Positions 8,009 to 16,261 of a DNA stretch of 32,410 bases are shown piece by piece. The notes under the pieces were generated by a model that made no database searches, was not told the DNA's origin, and was given only the letters and a program-made list of their open reading frames with translations. Location of the stretch: positions 1 to 32,410 of the forward strand of contig CALVEI010000019.1 of assembly GCA_944326515.1 (NCBI GenBank), in the 5' to 3' direction. The number at the start of each line of letters is the position of its first letter. Position 1 is the stretch's first letter. A program made the translations under genes and the position numbers. Origin of the DNA: Candidatus Gastranaerophilales bacterium (GTDB lineage Bacteria; Cyanobacteriota; Vampirovibrionia; Gastranaerophilales; Gastranaerophilaceae).

Positions 8009-9811
8009 CTAAACGTTTGCTATAGCTTCTTGATGTTTAAACTGAGCATTATACAATGCTTTGTACGCACCATTTTCTATATTCAAAAGTTCTTCATGGG
8101 TGCCTTGTTCAACAATTTGACCTTCGTTTATAACAACAATTTTATTTGCGTTTTGGATTGTAGAAAGTCTGTGAGCTATAACAAATACCGTTTTGTCTTG
8201 CATCAAGTTATCAATGGCTTTTTGTACAATAGCTTCTGCTTTATTATCAAGAGCTGATGTTGCTTCATCAAGAATAACAATAGGAGCATTTTTTAAGAAT
8301 GCACGTGCAATAGCAACTCTTTGTTTTTGTCCGCCAGATAACAAGATACCACGTTCACCGATTTGGGTATCTAATCCATCCTTTAATGTTGCTATAAATT
8401 CATCTAAAAATGCCATTTTTACAGCTTTTTCAAGTTCTGCTTCTGATGCATTTTCATTGCCAAGCATAATATTTTCTCTTATTGTTCCTGAGAAAAGGAA
8501 GTTGTCTTGGAACACAACTGCGAAATTTTGTCTTAATGATTTTAAAGTAAAATCTCTAATATCTGTTCCATCAATTTGGATAGAACCTGATTTTATATCA
8601 TAAAATCTTGGTAAGAGGTTAACTATTGTTGTTTTACCACCACCTGAATTACCTACAAACGCTACTGTTTCTCCCCTGTTAACAGAAAGATTTATGTGTT
8701 TTAGTACAGGTACATCTTGTATATATTCAAAGCAAACATCTTTCAGTTCAATTTTAGAATAGTTATCTGATAATTCTACAGCATCAGGTTTATCTTTTAT
8801 TGAAGGTTCTAAATCCATTACGTCAAAAACTCTTTCAATCGCAAAGAAAGAAAGTTGAACCTGATTGAAGTTATTACCCAAACTTTTTATTGGGGTATAA
8901 AGCATAATTAGAGCAGTAATAAATGATACAAAGTTGCCGCTTGTAATTTGTTTTGTCAAAATCAAATGGCTGCCGTATCCTATTGCAAGACCAATACCAA
9001 CTGAGACAATAACGTGCATCATTGGAGATAACCAAGATGTTCTTTGTACCATTTTGATTCTAAGATTAAAAATGCTTTTCAATATATCTTGGAATTTTCT
9101 TTTTTGGTCGGAATCAAGGTTATAGGAAATAATTGTTTTATTTCCTGCAAAAGCTTCATTATAAGCTGTAATAACAGCGGCATCCGCTTTCAGTGTTTTG
9201 CTCATAACGTCTTGGATACGTTTTCTGATTTTAGCAACTGGTAAGAATGCAGCACCCAAAACTACTACAGCAATCAACGCTAGTTGCCAAGAGTTATAAA
9301 ATAGTACGCAAACCAAGGATATAGAAGAGAACAATCTTTGTGTAAATACCTTTAAGTTGTCTAATAGCCCTGTACAAGCCATATCCGCGTTATTGTTGAA
9401 TGTAAATACTACGTCACCTGAATTTTTTGTATCAAAATAAGATGTTTGGAATGTTAGCATCTTTTTGAACAAATCAAATTTAAGTTTTTGGGTGATTTTT
9501 CCGCCAACCCATGTGTTAAGGTACGTGGCAAGATAATTTAAACCGCCTTGTAAAGATGTAAAGGCAACAATACCAAATGGTATGTACCAAGGTGATTGTA
9601 TTGATTTTTCAACCATTACAAGGTCCATATAAGGTTTTAATGATAAAGCTATGACTGCGTCTAGACCACCTATTGGGATACAAATTGTGACAGCCAATAA
9701 AGCTCTAAACCAAAAAGGCTTGACGTATGGCCACATTCTTTTGTAATTAACAACAAAACGTAGATTGTTTATTTTGTCGATTGTTTCTTTTAGTTTTTCG
9801 TTTAGTTTCAT
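8009..9811 (-). CDS. MsbA/PglK-like ABC exporter (fused membrane and ATPase domains)
   Basis: A 600-residue half-transporter that should work as a homodimer in the inner membrane. Residues 35-310 hold the type IV exporter membrane domain. The ATPase domain has Walker A GNSGGGKT (387-394), Q-loop Q435, signature LSGGQ (491-495), Walker B IVILDE (511-516) and H-loop H547. Length and motifs fit MsbA (lipid A flippase) and the related PglK (lipid-linked oligosaccharide flippase). Its place after glf, galE and two glycosyltransferase genes (2 nt from the nearest) suggests that it flips the glycan made here. That is inference; a general lipid or drug exporter remains possible. No Wzx, Wzy or Wzm/Wzt gene is visible in the window. 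Confidence 0.9.
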   Translation of the reverse strand: MKLNEKLKETIDKINNLRFVVNYKRMWPYVKPFWFRALLAVTICIPIGGLDAVIALSLKPYMDLVMVEKSIQSPWYIPFGIVAFTSLQGGLNYLATYLNTWVGGKITQKLKFDLFKKMLTFQTSYFDTKNSGDVVFTFNNNADMACTGLLDNLKVFTQRLFSSISLVCVLFYNSWQLALIAVVVLGAAFLPVAKIRKRIQDVMSKTLKADAAVITAYNEAFAGNKTIISYNLDSDQKRKFQDILKSIFNLRIKMVQRTSWLSPMMHVIVSVGIGLAIGYGSHLILTKQITSGNFVSFITALIMLYTPIKSLGNNFNQVQLSFFAIERVFDVMDLEPSIKDKPDAVELSDNYSKIELKDVCFEYIQDVPVLKHINLSVNRGETVAFVGNSGGGKTTIVNLLPRFYDIKSGSIQIDGTDIRDFTLKSLRQNFAVVFQDNFLFSGTIRENIMLGNENASEAELEKAVKMAFLDEFIATLKDGLDTQIGERGILLSGGQKQRVAIARAFLKNAPIVILDEATSALDNKAEAIVQKAIDNLMQDKTVFVIAHRLSTIQNANKIVVINEGQIVEQGTHEELLNIENGAYKALYNAQFKHQEAIANV

Positions 9812-9813
9812 AT

Positions 9814-10890
9814 CTATCCTATATTTATTATTTGTTTACCCAGTAATTTTATTGTAATTCTTGATTTATTTATTTTTACAGAAAAAATATTTCTTCTAAT
9901 ATTTTTCCATTTTTCTTTGTTTATAACTTTTTTTTCAAAACTATTTAAAAATTTTTCAGGGTCTGCTATTAATGTTTGAATATTTTGTTTTCCGTATTTA
10001 TTTAAAAATTCTTGTGATAACTCATTGTTATTATTATATCTCAAAAATTCTTCAGACATTTTTAAAACAAATTCTTGTCTGTATTCTTTTGCAATTCTTT
10101 TTAAAGTCCATCGATATGCTTTATATTGAGCAATTAGCTTTTGTGTAAGTACTTTGCTTTTTATCTCTTTATTCTCTTTCAAAAATTTATCTATTTCTTC
10201 GTATTCTTGGCAAATAAACAAAGCTTTACCACTGTTGTTGATTGATGAGTTTACGTTATCTTGTCTGTAATATAAATATGCTTTATCTGTAAATATGATT
10301 TTTTTTGCAAGACATAAAACTTTGAAAGAAAAAGATGTATCTTGGTAACTTGCTCCTGGGGTTGTTAAAAACTTGATATTGTTATTTTCTATTAAAGTTC
10401 TTTTGTATATTGCACTCCATAATGTTGGTTGAATTGTTAATATTTCAGGATGCTCTTTAACATTTACTATGTTGTTATTGTATGTGTTTATTCTTCCGTT
10501 TTTTTCTTTTGTATTTGTTTTTGTCCAAAAGTTAAACCAATCACTTTTTACAATGTCGCAATTATTTTGTTTGGCGATATTGTATAAATCCTCGAACATA
10601 TTGGGCTCGATAAAATCATCAGATTCTACTATTCCTATATACTCTCCTTTGGCACATTCAAGGCCTCTATTTAGAGAGTCTCCATATCCTGAATTTGACT
10701 TATCAATTATTCTTATGCGAGAGTCTTTTTGTGCAAAGCTTTTTATTATTTGTAAAGAGCTGTCAGTAGAACCATCATTTACACATATGATTTCTATATT
10801 TGCCAAGTTTTGTTTTATTAAGCTCTCTAAACATTCAGGTAAATAATTCTCGACGTTATAAATAGGGACTATTATTGAAAGTTTTATCAT
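9814..10890 (-). CDS. Family 2 glycosyltransferase
   Basis: A 358-residue GT-A enzyme. It starts with IKLSIIVPIYNVENYLPECL, and the ESDD donor/metal motif is at 89-92. SGYGDSLNRGLE (67-78) and the downstream YQDTSFSFKVLCLAKKI region are typical of this group. The C-terminal end (SRITIKLLGKQIINIG) is a weak version of the hydrophobic-basic peptide seen in neighbouring genes. ATGA overlap (10887-10890) with the upstream GT2 gene indicates translational coupling, and a GGGGGA stretch before the ATG serves as ribosome binding site. Confidence 0.9.
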   Translation of the reverse strand: MIKLSIIVPIYNVENYLPECLESLIKQNLANIEIICVNDGSTDSSLQIIKSFAQKDSRIRIIDKSNSGYGDSLNRGLECAKGEYIGIVESDDFIEPNMFEDLYNIAKQNNCDIVKSDWFNFWTKTNTKEKNGRINTYNNNIVNVKEHPEILTIQPTLWSAIYKRTLIENNNIKFLTTPGASYQDTSFSFKVLCLAKKIIFTDKAYLYYRQDNVNSSINNSGKALFICQEYEEIDKFLKENKEIKSKVLTQKLIAQYKAYRWTLKRIAKEYRQEFVLKMSEEFLRYNNNNELSQEFLNKYGKQNIQTLIADPEKFLNSFEKKVINKEKWKNIRRNIFSVKINKSRITIKLLGKQIINIG

Positions 10891-11873
10891 TTATTAATCC
10901 CCCCGTTTAAAAATTCATAGTAATTCATTGGTTTTAATAAAATTGCACCCATTAATTTCCCTAGATTTTTGCAAGATAATCCCAATGCATTAAAGAATAC
11001 AGTTCTTCCCAATATGACTGAAATTAATGAAATTAGCATATTAACAAAACAAATTAAAATCATTTTTATTAAATAAATAAATCTTCTTATTTGCTTATTT
11101 TTGTTTTTGTACTGTAAATACGAACCTGAATAACCATTGTAATAATTACGGCTTAAAATCCATTTTAGGTTTACTCTGTCTTTATCGTTAATTTCTCTTA
11201 CAATTGCATCTGGATTAAAAGCAATGTTATAACCGGCTTTGCTTGCTCTGTAGAAGAAATCTCCGTCTTCTCCACCCATAAAAACAAATGAAGAATCAAA
11301 CCAAATATTTGCTTCTTTGACAACATTTACTGGAAAAAAAGCGTTATGTGTTGAGCAAACTTTTCTTAGTTCGCCTTTTTTCTTTGTTGTTTTTTTGACA
11401 AAGATATTGTTATTTGTCAGGTATTTAGGAAATTCTCCATCAAAACAGCAATACTCCGGTCCTGAAATAATGTAGGCGTTTTCTTGGTTATTGTATAAAT
11501 CAACCAAATTCAAAACCCAATCTTTATCTGCTATGTCATCATCATCTAAAATTGCAATGTGAGATACACCAAGGTTTATAGCTTCTTGCAAAAGTCTGTT
11601 CCTTGCGTTAGCAAGTCCTCTTTTTTCTTCCACGCAATATTTCAATTCAAACGGATAAGTTGTTTTTACTTTTTCTATTACAGGTTTTGCTGTTGCATTT
11701 TTGTCATTATCAACAACAAGAACTTTGATGAGTATGCCATTAGGTATATTCAGTTTAGCAATGCTGTCTAAAGTTTTAGCCAAAATATCCGGTCGCAGAA
11801 AAGTATTGCAAGATATTGCAATACTTTCTATTATCGGTTTTTCTAAAATTGGTTTATTTTGTGTGCTATTCAT
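10887..11873 (-). CDS. Family 2 glycosyltransferase with C-terminal membrane segments
   Basis: A 328-residue GT-A enzyme. SIAISCNTFLRPDILAKTLDS starts the fold, then comes LANARNRLL and the unusually acidic donor site HIAILDDDDIADKDW. A GGEDGDFFYRASKAG catalytic-base region follows. After about residue 240 there are hydrophobic stretches (YLIKMILICFVNMLISLISV) that should anchor the enzyme in the inner membrane. The gene is 1 nt from galE and overlaps the next GT2 by 4 nt. With glf and galE upstream, a galactofuranosyltransferase role is attractive but unproven. Confidence 0.88.
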   Translation of the reverse strand: MNSTQNKPILEKPIIESIAISCNTFLRPDILAKTLDSIAKLNIPNGILIKVLVVDNDKNATAKPVIEKVKTTYPFELKYCVEEKRGLANARNRLLQEAINLGVSHIAILDDDDIADKDWVLNLVDLYNNQENAYIISGPEYCCFDGEFPKYLTNNNIFVKKTTKKKGELRKVCSTHNAFFPVNVVKEANIWFDSSFVFMGGEDGDFFYRASKAGYNIAFNPDAIVREINDKDRVNLKWILSRNYYNGYSGSYLQYKNKNKQIRRFIYLIKMILICFVNMLISLISVILGRTVFFNALGLSCKNLGKLMGAILLKPMNYYEFLNGGINK

Positions 11874-11874
11874 T

Positions 11875-12867
11875 TTACTTTAGTTTTTGAAGTTTTTGCT
11901 CAAATTTATATGCTGTTTCAATACTGTGTTCGAGTGAAGTTTCAGGCTTCCAGTTTAAAACAGATTTTGCCTTGTTTGCATTAGCAAACAAGGTTGCAGG
12001 GTCTCCTGGTCTTCTTGGCGCAATTTCAACTTTTATTTTTTGATTTAGTACTTTTTCACAAGTATCAAAAACTTCTTTTACACTGTTTCCATTTTCTGTG
12101 CCAAGATTAAATACTTCTGAACGGTTTTCTTTTTCTAACCAAAGATATGCAAGTTTGTGAGCTTGAGCTAAATCTTCTACGTTAACGTAGTCTCTTATGC
12201 AAGTACCGTCAGGAGTGTTGTAGTCATCTCCAAAAATTTTGAAAGTTTGTCCATTTCCAAATACTGATTTTAGTATGTTTGGGATAAGGTGTGTTTCGGT
12301 GTCGTGCCATTCTCCAACTCTACCTTGCGTGTCACATCCTGCAACATTAAAGTATCGTAGTTTAACAGATTTTAAGCCGTAAGCTTTATCATAATCTGCC
12401 ATTATTCTTTCAACCATAAGTTTTGAAGCACCATATGGGTTGATTGGATTTTGCGGATGTTTTTCATCTATTGGTGTATATTGTGGCTCTCCGTATGTTG
12501 CACAAGTTGATGAGAAGATTATCTTTTTAACATTATGTTTAACCATTGTGTCAAGAAGATTTAAAGTTCCAAACGTATTGTTTCTGTAATATTTTGCAGG
12601 GTTAGGAACGCTTTCTCCTACCAAAGAAAATGCTGCAAAATGTATAACCGCATCAATTGAGTGTTTTTCAAAAACACGTTCAATATCTTCAATATTTCTT
12701 AAATCACCTTTTTCAAAAATTACGTTGCCTGCTTTTTGTAGTTCTTCAATTGTTTCAATATGACCTGTTTCCAAATTGTCAAAAACAACTACATCGTATT
12801 TGTCTTTTAAAAAATTTAGTACGGTATGGCTACCAATATATCCCGCACCACCTGTGATTAAAATCAT
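11875..12867 (-). CDS. galE: UDP-glucose 4-epimerase
   Basis: The 330-residue product matches GalE of the extended SDR family. It has the NAD-binding GGAGYIG (6-12), VVVFDNLETGH, VIHFAAFSLVGES, the SSTCATYG block (119-126) and the catalytic Y145xxxK149 in NPYGASK. It interconverts UDP-glucose and UDP-galactose in the cytoplasm. It overlaps the upstream glf by 4 nt, so the two together would supply UDP-galactofuranose from UDP-glucose. Length is normal. Confidence 0.96.
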   Translation of the reverse strand: MILITGGAGYIGSHTVLNFLKDKYDVVVFDNLETGHIETIEELQKAGNVIFEKGDLRNIEDIERVFEKHSIDAVIHFAAFSLVGESVPNPAKYYRNNTFGTLNLLDTMVKHNVKKIIFSSTCATYGEPQYTPIDEKHPQNPINPYGASKLMVERIMADYDKAYGLKSVKLRYFNVAGCDTQGRVGEWHDTETHLIPNILKSVFGNGQTFKIFGDDYNTPDGTCIRDYVNVEDLAQAHKLAYLWLEKENRSEVFNLGTENGNSVKEVFDTCEKVLNQKIKVEIAPRRPGDPATLFANANKAKSVLNWKPETSLEHSIETAYKFEQKLQKLK

Positions 12868-13967
12868 TTGTTTATCTCCTCAAATAGTTCAATGGCTCTG
12901 CCTATTGCTTGATCCATATTGTAGTATTTGTAATCACCTAATCTTCCCAAGAAATATACGTTGCTGAGCTTTTTAGCTTCTTCAAGATATTTGTTGTAAA
13001 GAGCTGTGTTCTCATCTTTCGGAATCGGATAGTATCTTTCATTTTTTCCATTTTCAAAGAATTCGGAGTACTCTTTTGCAATAACTGTTTTAGATGAAAT
13101 ATCATTGAGATAGTATTTGTACTCGTGTATTCTTGTAAAATCATAATTACAAGGATAATTTACAACAGCATTCGATTGATAGTGCTCGTGGTTGTGTGTT
13201 TCAAGTTTAAAATATACACTTCTGTAAGGCAATTCACCGTATTTGTATTCGAAAAATTCGTCTATAGATCCTGTGTAAAAAATTCTGTCAAATTTACCTG
13301 ATAAATCTTTGTAATCTGTGTTCAATTTGATGGAAATATTAGGATGTCTTAGTATTCTTTCAACAACCTTTGTGTATCCCCCTGTTGGAATGCCTTGGTA
13401 TTTATCTTGAAAATATCTGTCATCACAGCTTATATAAACAGGAACTCTTGCTGTTACTGCACTATCAACTTCGTCAGGAGAGTTGCCCCATTGTTTGTTT
13501 GTGTAGTGTAAGAAAACTTTTTCATAAACATAATTGGCAAGAAATTTTAAATCGTTGTCTGCTTGTTTTTGAAACTCTAAAATAGGAACTTTTTTGTTAT
13601 ACTCAAACGCTTTTAAAAGTTTCTCTTCAAGTCTTCTAGCTAATGATTCAGGAAATACATCATAAAGTGTGTTGATATTGAAGGGGATAGTTGTTTCTAT
13701 ACCATCAATAACTGCAACAACTTTGTGCATGTATGTGTTAAAATCAGTGAAATTTTTTATGAAATCCCATACTTTTTCATTATTTGTATGAAATATATGA
13801 GATCCGTATTTGTGTATTTTTATTCCGTTTTCATCAGTATAGTCGTAGCTGTTGCCTGCAATATGTTCTTTTTTGTCAATGACAAGAACTTCTTCTCCTG
13901 AGTCTGCTAATAACCTTGCAATTACAGCACCTGAAAAACCAGCCCCTACAACTAAATTTTTTGTCAT
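12864..13967 (-). CDS. glf: UDP-galactopyranose mutase
   Basis: The 367-residue flavoprotein converts UDP-galactopyranose to UDP-galactofuranose. It has the FAD-binding GAGFSGAVIA (8-17), VLVIDKKEHIAGNSYDY, HKYGSHIFHT, the substrate-region PTGGYTKVVERIL, and the C-terminal GRLGDYKYYNMDQAIGRA that completes the FAD site. Length and motif order are those of bacterial Glf. It is the first gene of the operon, with AGGG 5-6 nt before the ATG, and overlaps galE by 4 nt. It implies galactofuranose in the surface glycan. Confidence 0.96.
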   Translation of the reverse strand: MTKNLVVGAGFSGAVIARLLADSGEEVLVIDKKEHIAGNSYDYTDENGIKIHKYGSHIFHTNNEKVWDFIKNFTDFNTYMHKVVAVIDGIETTIPFNINTLYDVFPESLARRLEEKLLKAFEYNKKVPILEFQKQADNDLKFLANYVYEKVFLHYTNKQWGNSPDEVDSAVTARVPVYISCDDRYFQDKYQGIPTGGYTKVVERILRHPNISIKLNTDYKDLSGKFDRIFYTGSIDEFFEYKYGELPYRSVYFKLETHNHEHYQSNAVVNYPCNYDFTRIHEYKYYLNDISSKTVIAKEYSEFFENGKNERYYPIPKDENTALYNKYLEEAKKLSNVYFLGRLGDYKYYNMDQAIGRAIELFEEINK

Positions 13968-13997
13968 AATAACCCTGCATTTACTCTATCGACTCTG

Positions 13998-14026
13998 ATT
14001 ATAATACAAAAATTATTTTAGGGTAT
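13998..14026 (-). promoter_or_regulatory. Candidate promoter for the glf-galE operon
   Basis: A consensus TATAAT lies on the minus strand at 14003-13998, giving a start near 13991 and a leader of about 24 nt before glf. The -35 region (ATACCC at 17 nt) is poor, so the promoter may need an activator. Confidence 0.4.
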
Positions 14027-14058
14027 TTGTTTTATGTAATTTTATAACAATATGTAAC

Positions 14059-14087
14059 TTGACAAATTGTTCGGTTAGCCATACAAT
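14059..14087 (+). promoter_or_regulatory. Consensus promoter of the DtxR-family gene, leaderless
   Basis: TTGACA (14059-14064), exactly 17 nt, then TACAAT (14082-14087). Six T's follow and then the ATG at 14094, so transcription should start at or next to the A of the start codon. No Shine-Dalgarno sequence is present. AAATTGT (14064-14070) and ACAATTT (14083-14089) form an inverted repeat across the spacer, which could be an autoregulatory operator. Confidence 0.8.
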
Positions 14088-14512
14088 TTTTTTATGCAAG
14101 AAATTAAAGGTAAAAGTATTTCATCAAGCCTTGAAGATTATCTTGAGGCTATATATGAGATTTATATAGAAAAACGTGGTGTTAAAGCCATTGATATTTC
14201 TAAAAAACTCGGAGTCGGTAGGTCTTCTGTTACAGAGGCTCTTAAAACTCTTGCTCAAAAACATCTTGTCAATTACAGCAGATACGGGGTTTTGTCTCTT
14301 ACTTCTGCTGGTGAAGATGCTGCCAAAAATGTTATAGAAAAACACAAAGTTTTATATAACTTTTTTAAAAATACACTAAATCTTGATGAACATGAAGCTC
14401 AAGAAAATGCTTGCAGAGTTGAACATGTTCTTTCTGAAAAGGCTTTTCAATCTTTAATGGATTTTGTAAACAAAAGCTAGAATTTTTTTGAACTAAATGT
14501 TAGCTATACAAA
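14074..14512 (+). repeat. Imperfect direct repeat flanking the DtxR-family gene
   Basis: GTTAGCCATACAA (14074-14086, over the -10 box) recurs as GTTAGCTATACAA (14499-14511), upstream of the next gene, with one mismatch in 13. The first copy contains GGTTAGCC, which resembles part of the known DtxR-type box. It may be a binding site shared by both promoters. Confidence 0.4.
14094..14480 (+). CDS. DtxR/MntR-family metal-dependent transcriptional regulator
   Basis: The 128-residue protein has the winged-helix start SSLEDYLEAIYEI (11-23), a helix-turn-helix around 34-55 (ISKKLGVGRSSVTEALKTL), a wing with YGVLSLTSAGE, and a dimerisation/metal domain. Expected metal ligands are visible: D15, E18, H84, and C107, E110, H111 in ACRVEHVLS. 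D15 is MntR-like, while the Cys of the CxxEH block is DtxR-like, so the metal (Mn or Fe) is open. It lacks the SH3-like third domain of DtxR, as MntR does. The next gene is an unknown membrane protein, so the targets are unclear. Confidence 0.88.
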   Translation: MQEIKGKSISSSLEDYLEAIYEIYIEKRGVKAIDISKKLGVGRSSVTEALKTLAQKHLVNYSRYGVLSLTSAGEDAAKNVIEKHKVLYNFFKNTLNLDEHEAQENACRVEHVLSEKAFQSLMDFVNKS

Positions 14513-14548
14513 ACAATGTTTAAAAAACAAAACAAATGAAAGGTTTAA

Positions 14549-15517
14549 ATGAAGGTTTTACGCATAGCCGGAAAATATCTGGATCAACCAAAGTTGGTAT
14601 CAGATTTTGCTGATAAAGTACCCTTACTATTAACAACGGGCATGGGTTTACATGGAGCAAAAGAGGTTTACCACGCTCCCAAAGAAAAAAGAAAAGATAC
14701 TTTGATTAAGCTCATGTCCGTCTTATCTTTAACAGCAGTATCATCTTTGCTGTTAAGAAGAAAACCTGATTTTAATAAGGCAAAACAAACAGCTCTAATC
14801 GATAATTTTATAAAAACTGCTGATAAAAATGTTGTAGAAAAAATAGGTTCTACTTTAGAAAAAGCTAAAAATAATATTCTATCTTTTAATGAAATAAAGT
14901 TATTAGATAAACATTTAAATAAAACAAAAGAAGGTAAGAAATTTTTTAATAAATTAATTCCAGAACCCGAAAATATATCATCAGCAGAAATTTTTAAAGA
15001 AATAAAATGGCTTTCCTTAATGGGCTTTTTGCCTGTTGTTGGAGGTGTGACCGGTGGAATAATCGGAGATGTTGCTACTGATAAAAATTGGAAAAGTAAG
15101 ATTCCTGACAAAGTTAAGGAAGGTGCTTATCAGTTTTTAGCAAACATATTTTTGTGTAATGTTGGAGCAGGGACAGCTCTTGGTATTTTGGAAAAGTTTA
15201 ATATAAAAAGCAAATCTGCACGTGCGGCAGGGATGACAGCCGGTATAATCACAACAGGTATTGTAGGTGGAAATTTTATTGCTAATTACATCGGTAAAAA
15301 ATGTATAGATCCTCTTTTCAAAAATTGTTCAGCTTCAGGCAGAAAGCCTGAAGCATTAGATGTAGGATTACACGTTGATGATATTGCTACAGTTGCTGTG
15401 TTATCGGGGTTAAAGTGGATAGAACCTGCGTTGCCTATTTTATACTCAATATCAGGATATCGAGCAGGTATTGGTTATAGAAATATTCAAAATGCCAATA
15501 AGAATGATTGTAAATAA
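14549..15517 (+). CDS. Unrecognised membrane-associated protein with glycine-rich hydrophobic segments
   Basis: I do not recognise this 322-residue protein. It has no signal peptide. Hydrophobic stretches are visible near 14-36 (PLLLTTGMGLHG), 54-68, 152-175 (LSLMGFLPVVGGVTGGIIGDV), 193-212 (FLANIFLCNVGAGTALGIL) and 225-250 (AAGMTAGIITTGIVGGNFIANYIG), separated by Lys-rich soluble segments. The Gly/Ala-rich helices suggest tightly packed membrane helices. AAAGG lies 5 nt before the ATG. It follows the metal regulator by 68 nt and a repeat of the regulator's promoter-proximal sequence, so it may be a target of that regulator. Confidence 0.7.
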   Translation: MKVLRIAGKYLDQPKLVSDFADKVPLLLTTGMGLHGAKEVYHAPKEKRKDTLIKLMSVLSLTAVSSLLLRRKPDFNKAKQTALIDNFIKTADKNVVEKIGSTLEKAKNNILSFNEIKLLDKHLNKTKEGKKFFNKLIPEPENISSAEIFKEIKWLSLMGFLPVVGGVTGGIIGDVATDKNWKSKIPDKVKEGAYQFLANIFLCNVGAGTALGILEKFNIKSKSARAAGMTAGIITTGIVGGNFIANYIGKKCIDPLFKNCSASGRKPEALDVGLHVDDIATVAVLSGLKWIEPALPILYSISGYRAGIGYRNIQNANKNDCK

Positions 15518-15589
15518 TTTTATTATTTTGATTAAATCTTATATAATGTAGCAGATATTTATAATAGAATATGGGTAAAGAACTAGACT

Positions 15590-16240
15590 ATGAAAAAGAT
15601 TATATCTGCACAACAAGCAATAAGTTTAATTGAAGAAGGCTCTACTATAATGATAGGGGGCTTTTTAAGCTGTGGTGCACCTGATAAACTTATTGATGAG
15701 TTGGCAGAACAAAATATTTCAAAATTGACTGTTATTTCTAATGACACTTCATATCCTGACGTTGATAAGGGGAAATTAATTGTTAACAAACAGGTAAAAA
15801 GATTAATTACTTCTCATATAGGTACAAACCCTGAAACAGGCAAACAAATGAATTCAGGAGAGTTAGATGTTGAGCTTGTTCCGATGGGAACGTTAATTGA
15901 AAAAATCAGAGCAAAAGGTACAGGTCTTGGTGGTGTTCTTACTCCAACAGGTGTTGGAACAATTATTGAAGATAGTAAAGAAACTGTAGAGATTGGCGGT
16001 AAAAAGTTTATTTTTGAAGAGCCTATAGGTGCTGACTATGCTCTTATATACGGAACTAAAGTTGATAAGTACGGTAATGTTGCTTATTACGGTACAACAA
16101 GAAATCTAAATACTGTTATGGCAACAGCAGCAGAAACAGTAATTGTACAAGCAGATGAGCTTGTAGATTGTCTTGACCCAAATGATGTTATCATACCTGG
16201 GTTGTTCATTGATTATATTGTTGTAAAAGAGAACTCTTAA
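15590..16240 (+). CDS. Butyrate/acetoacetate-type CoA-transferase, subunit A
   Basis: The 216-residue protein is a class I (family I) CoA-transferase alpha subunit, close to AtoD/CtfA/ScoA. It has MIGGFLSCGAPDKLIDEL near the start, VISNDT, SHIGTNPETGKQMNSGELDVELVPMGTL and LTPTGVGT in the family order. It pairs with the next gene to move CoA between acyl-CoA and a short-chain acid such as acetate, butyrate or acetoacetate. The ribosome binding site is weak. A TATAAT occurs at 15543-15548 but without a good -35. The GGFLSCGAP loop is more often GGFMGxGTP. The exact acid pair cannot be told from sequence. Confidence 0.93.
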   Translation: MKKIISAQQAISLIEEGSTIMIGGFLSCGAPDKLIDELAEQNISKLTVISNDTSYPDVDKGKLIVNKQVKRLITSHIGTNPETGKQMNSGELDVELVPMGTLIEKIRAKGTGLGGVLTPTGVGTIIEDSKETVEIGGKKFIFEEPIGADYALIYGTKVDKYGNVAYYGTTRNLNTVMATAAETVIVQADELVDCLDPNDVIIPGLFIDYIVVKENS

Positions 16241-16261
16241 TAAATTGGAGATGTATGTTAT

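Noticed and set aside
8193-8603. 136-codon plus-strand frame inside the ABC exporter gene
   Set aside because: It lies opposite the conserved ATPase domain and shows no domain of its own.
14668-15111. 147-codon reverse-strand frame inside the unknown membrane protein gene
   Set aside because: It has no ribosome binding site, its composition is that of an antisense shadow, and the plus-strand frame is longer with good context.
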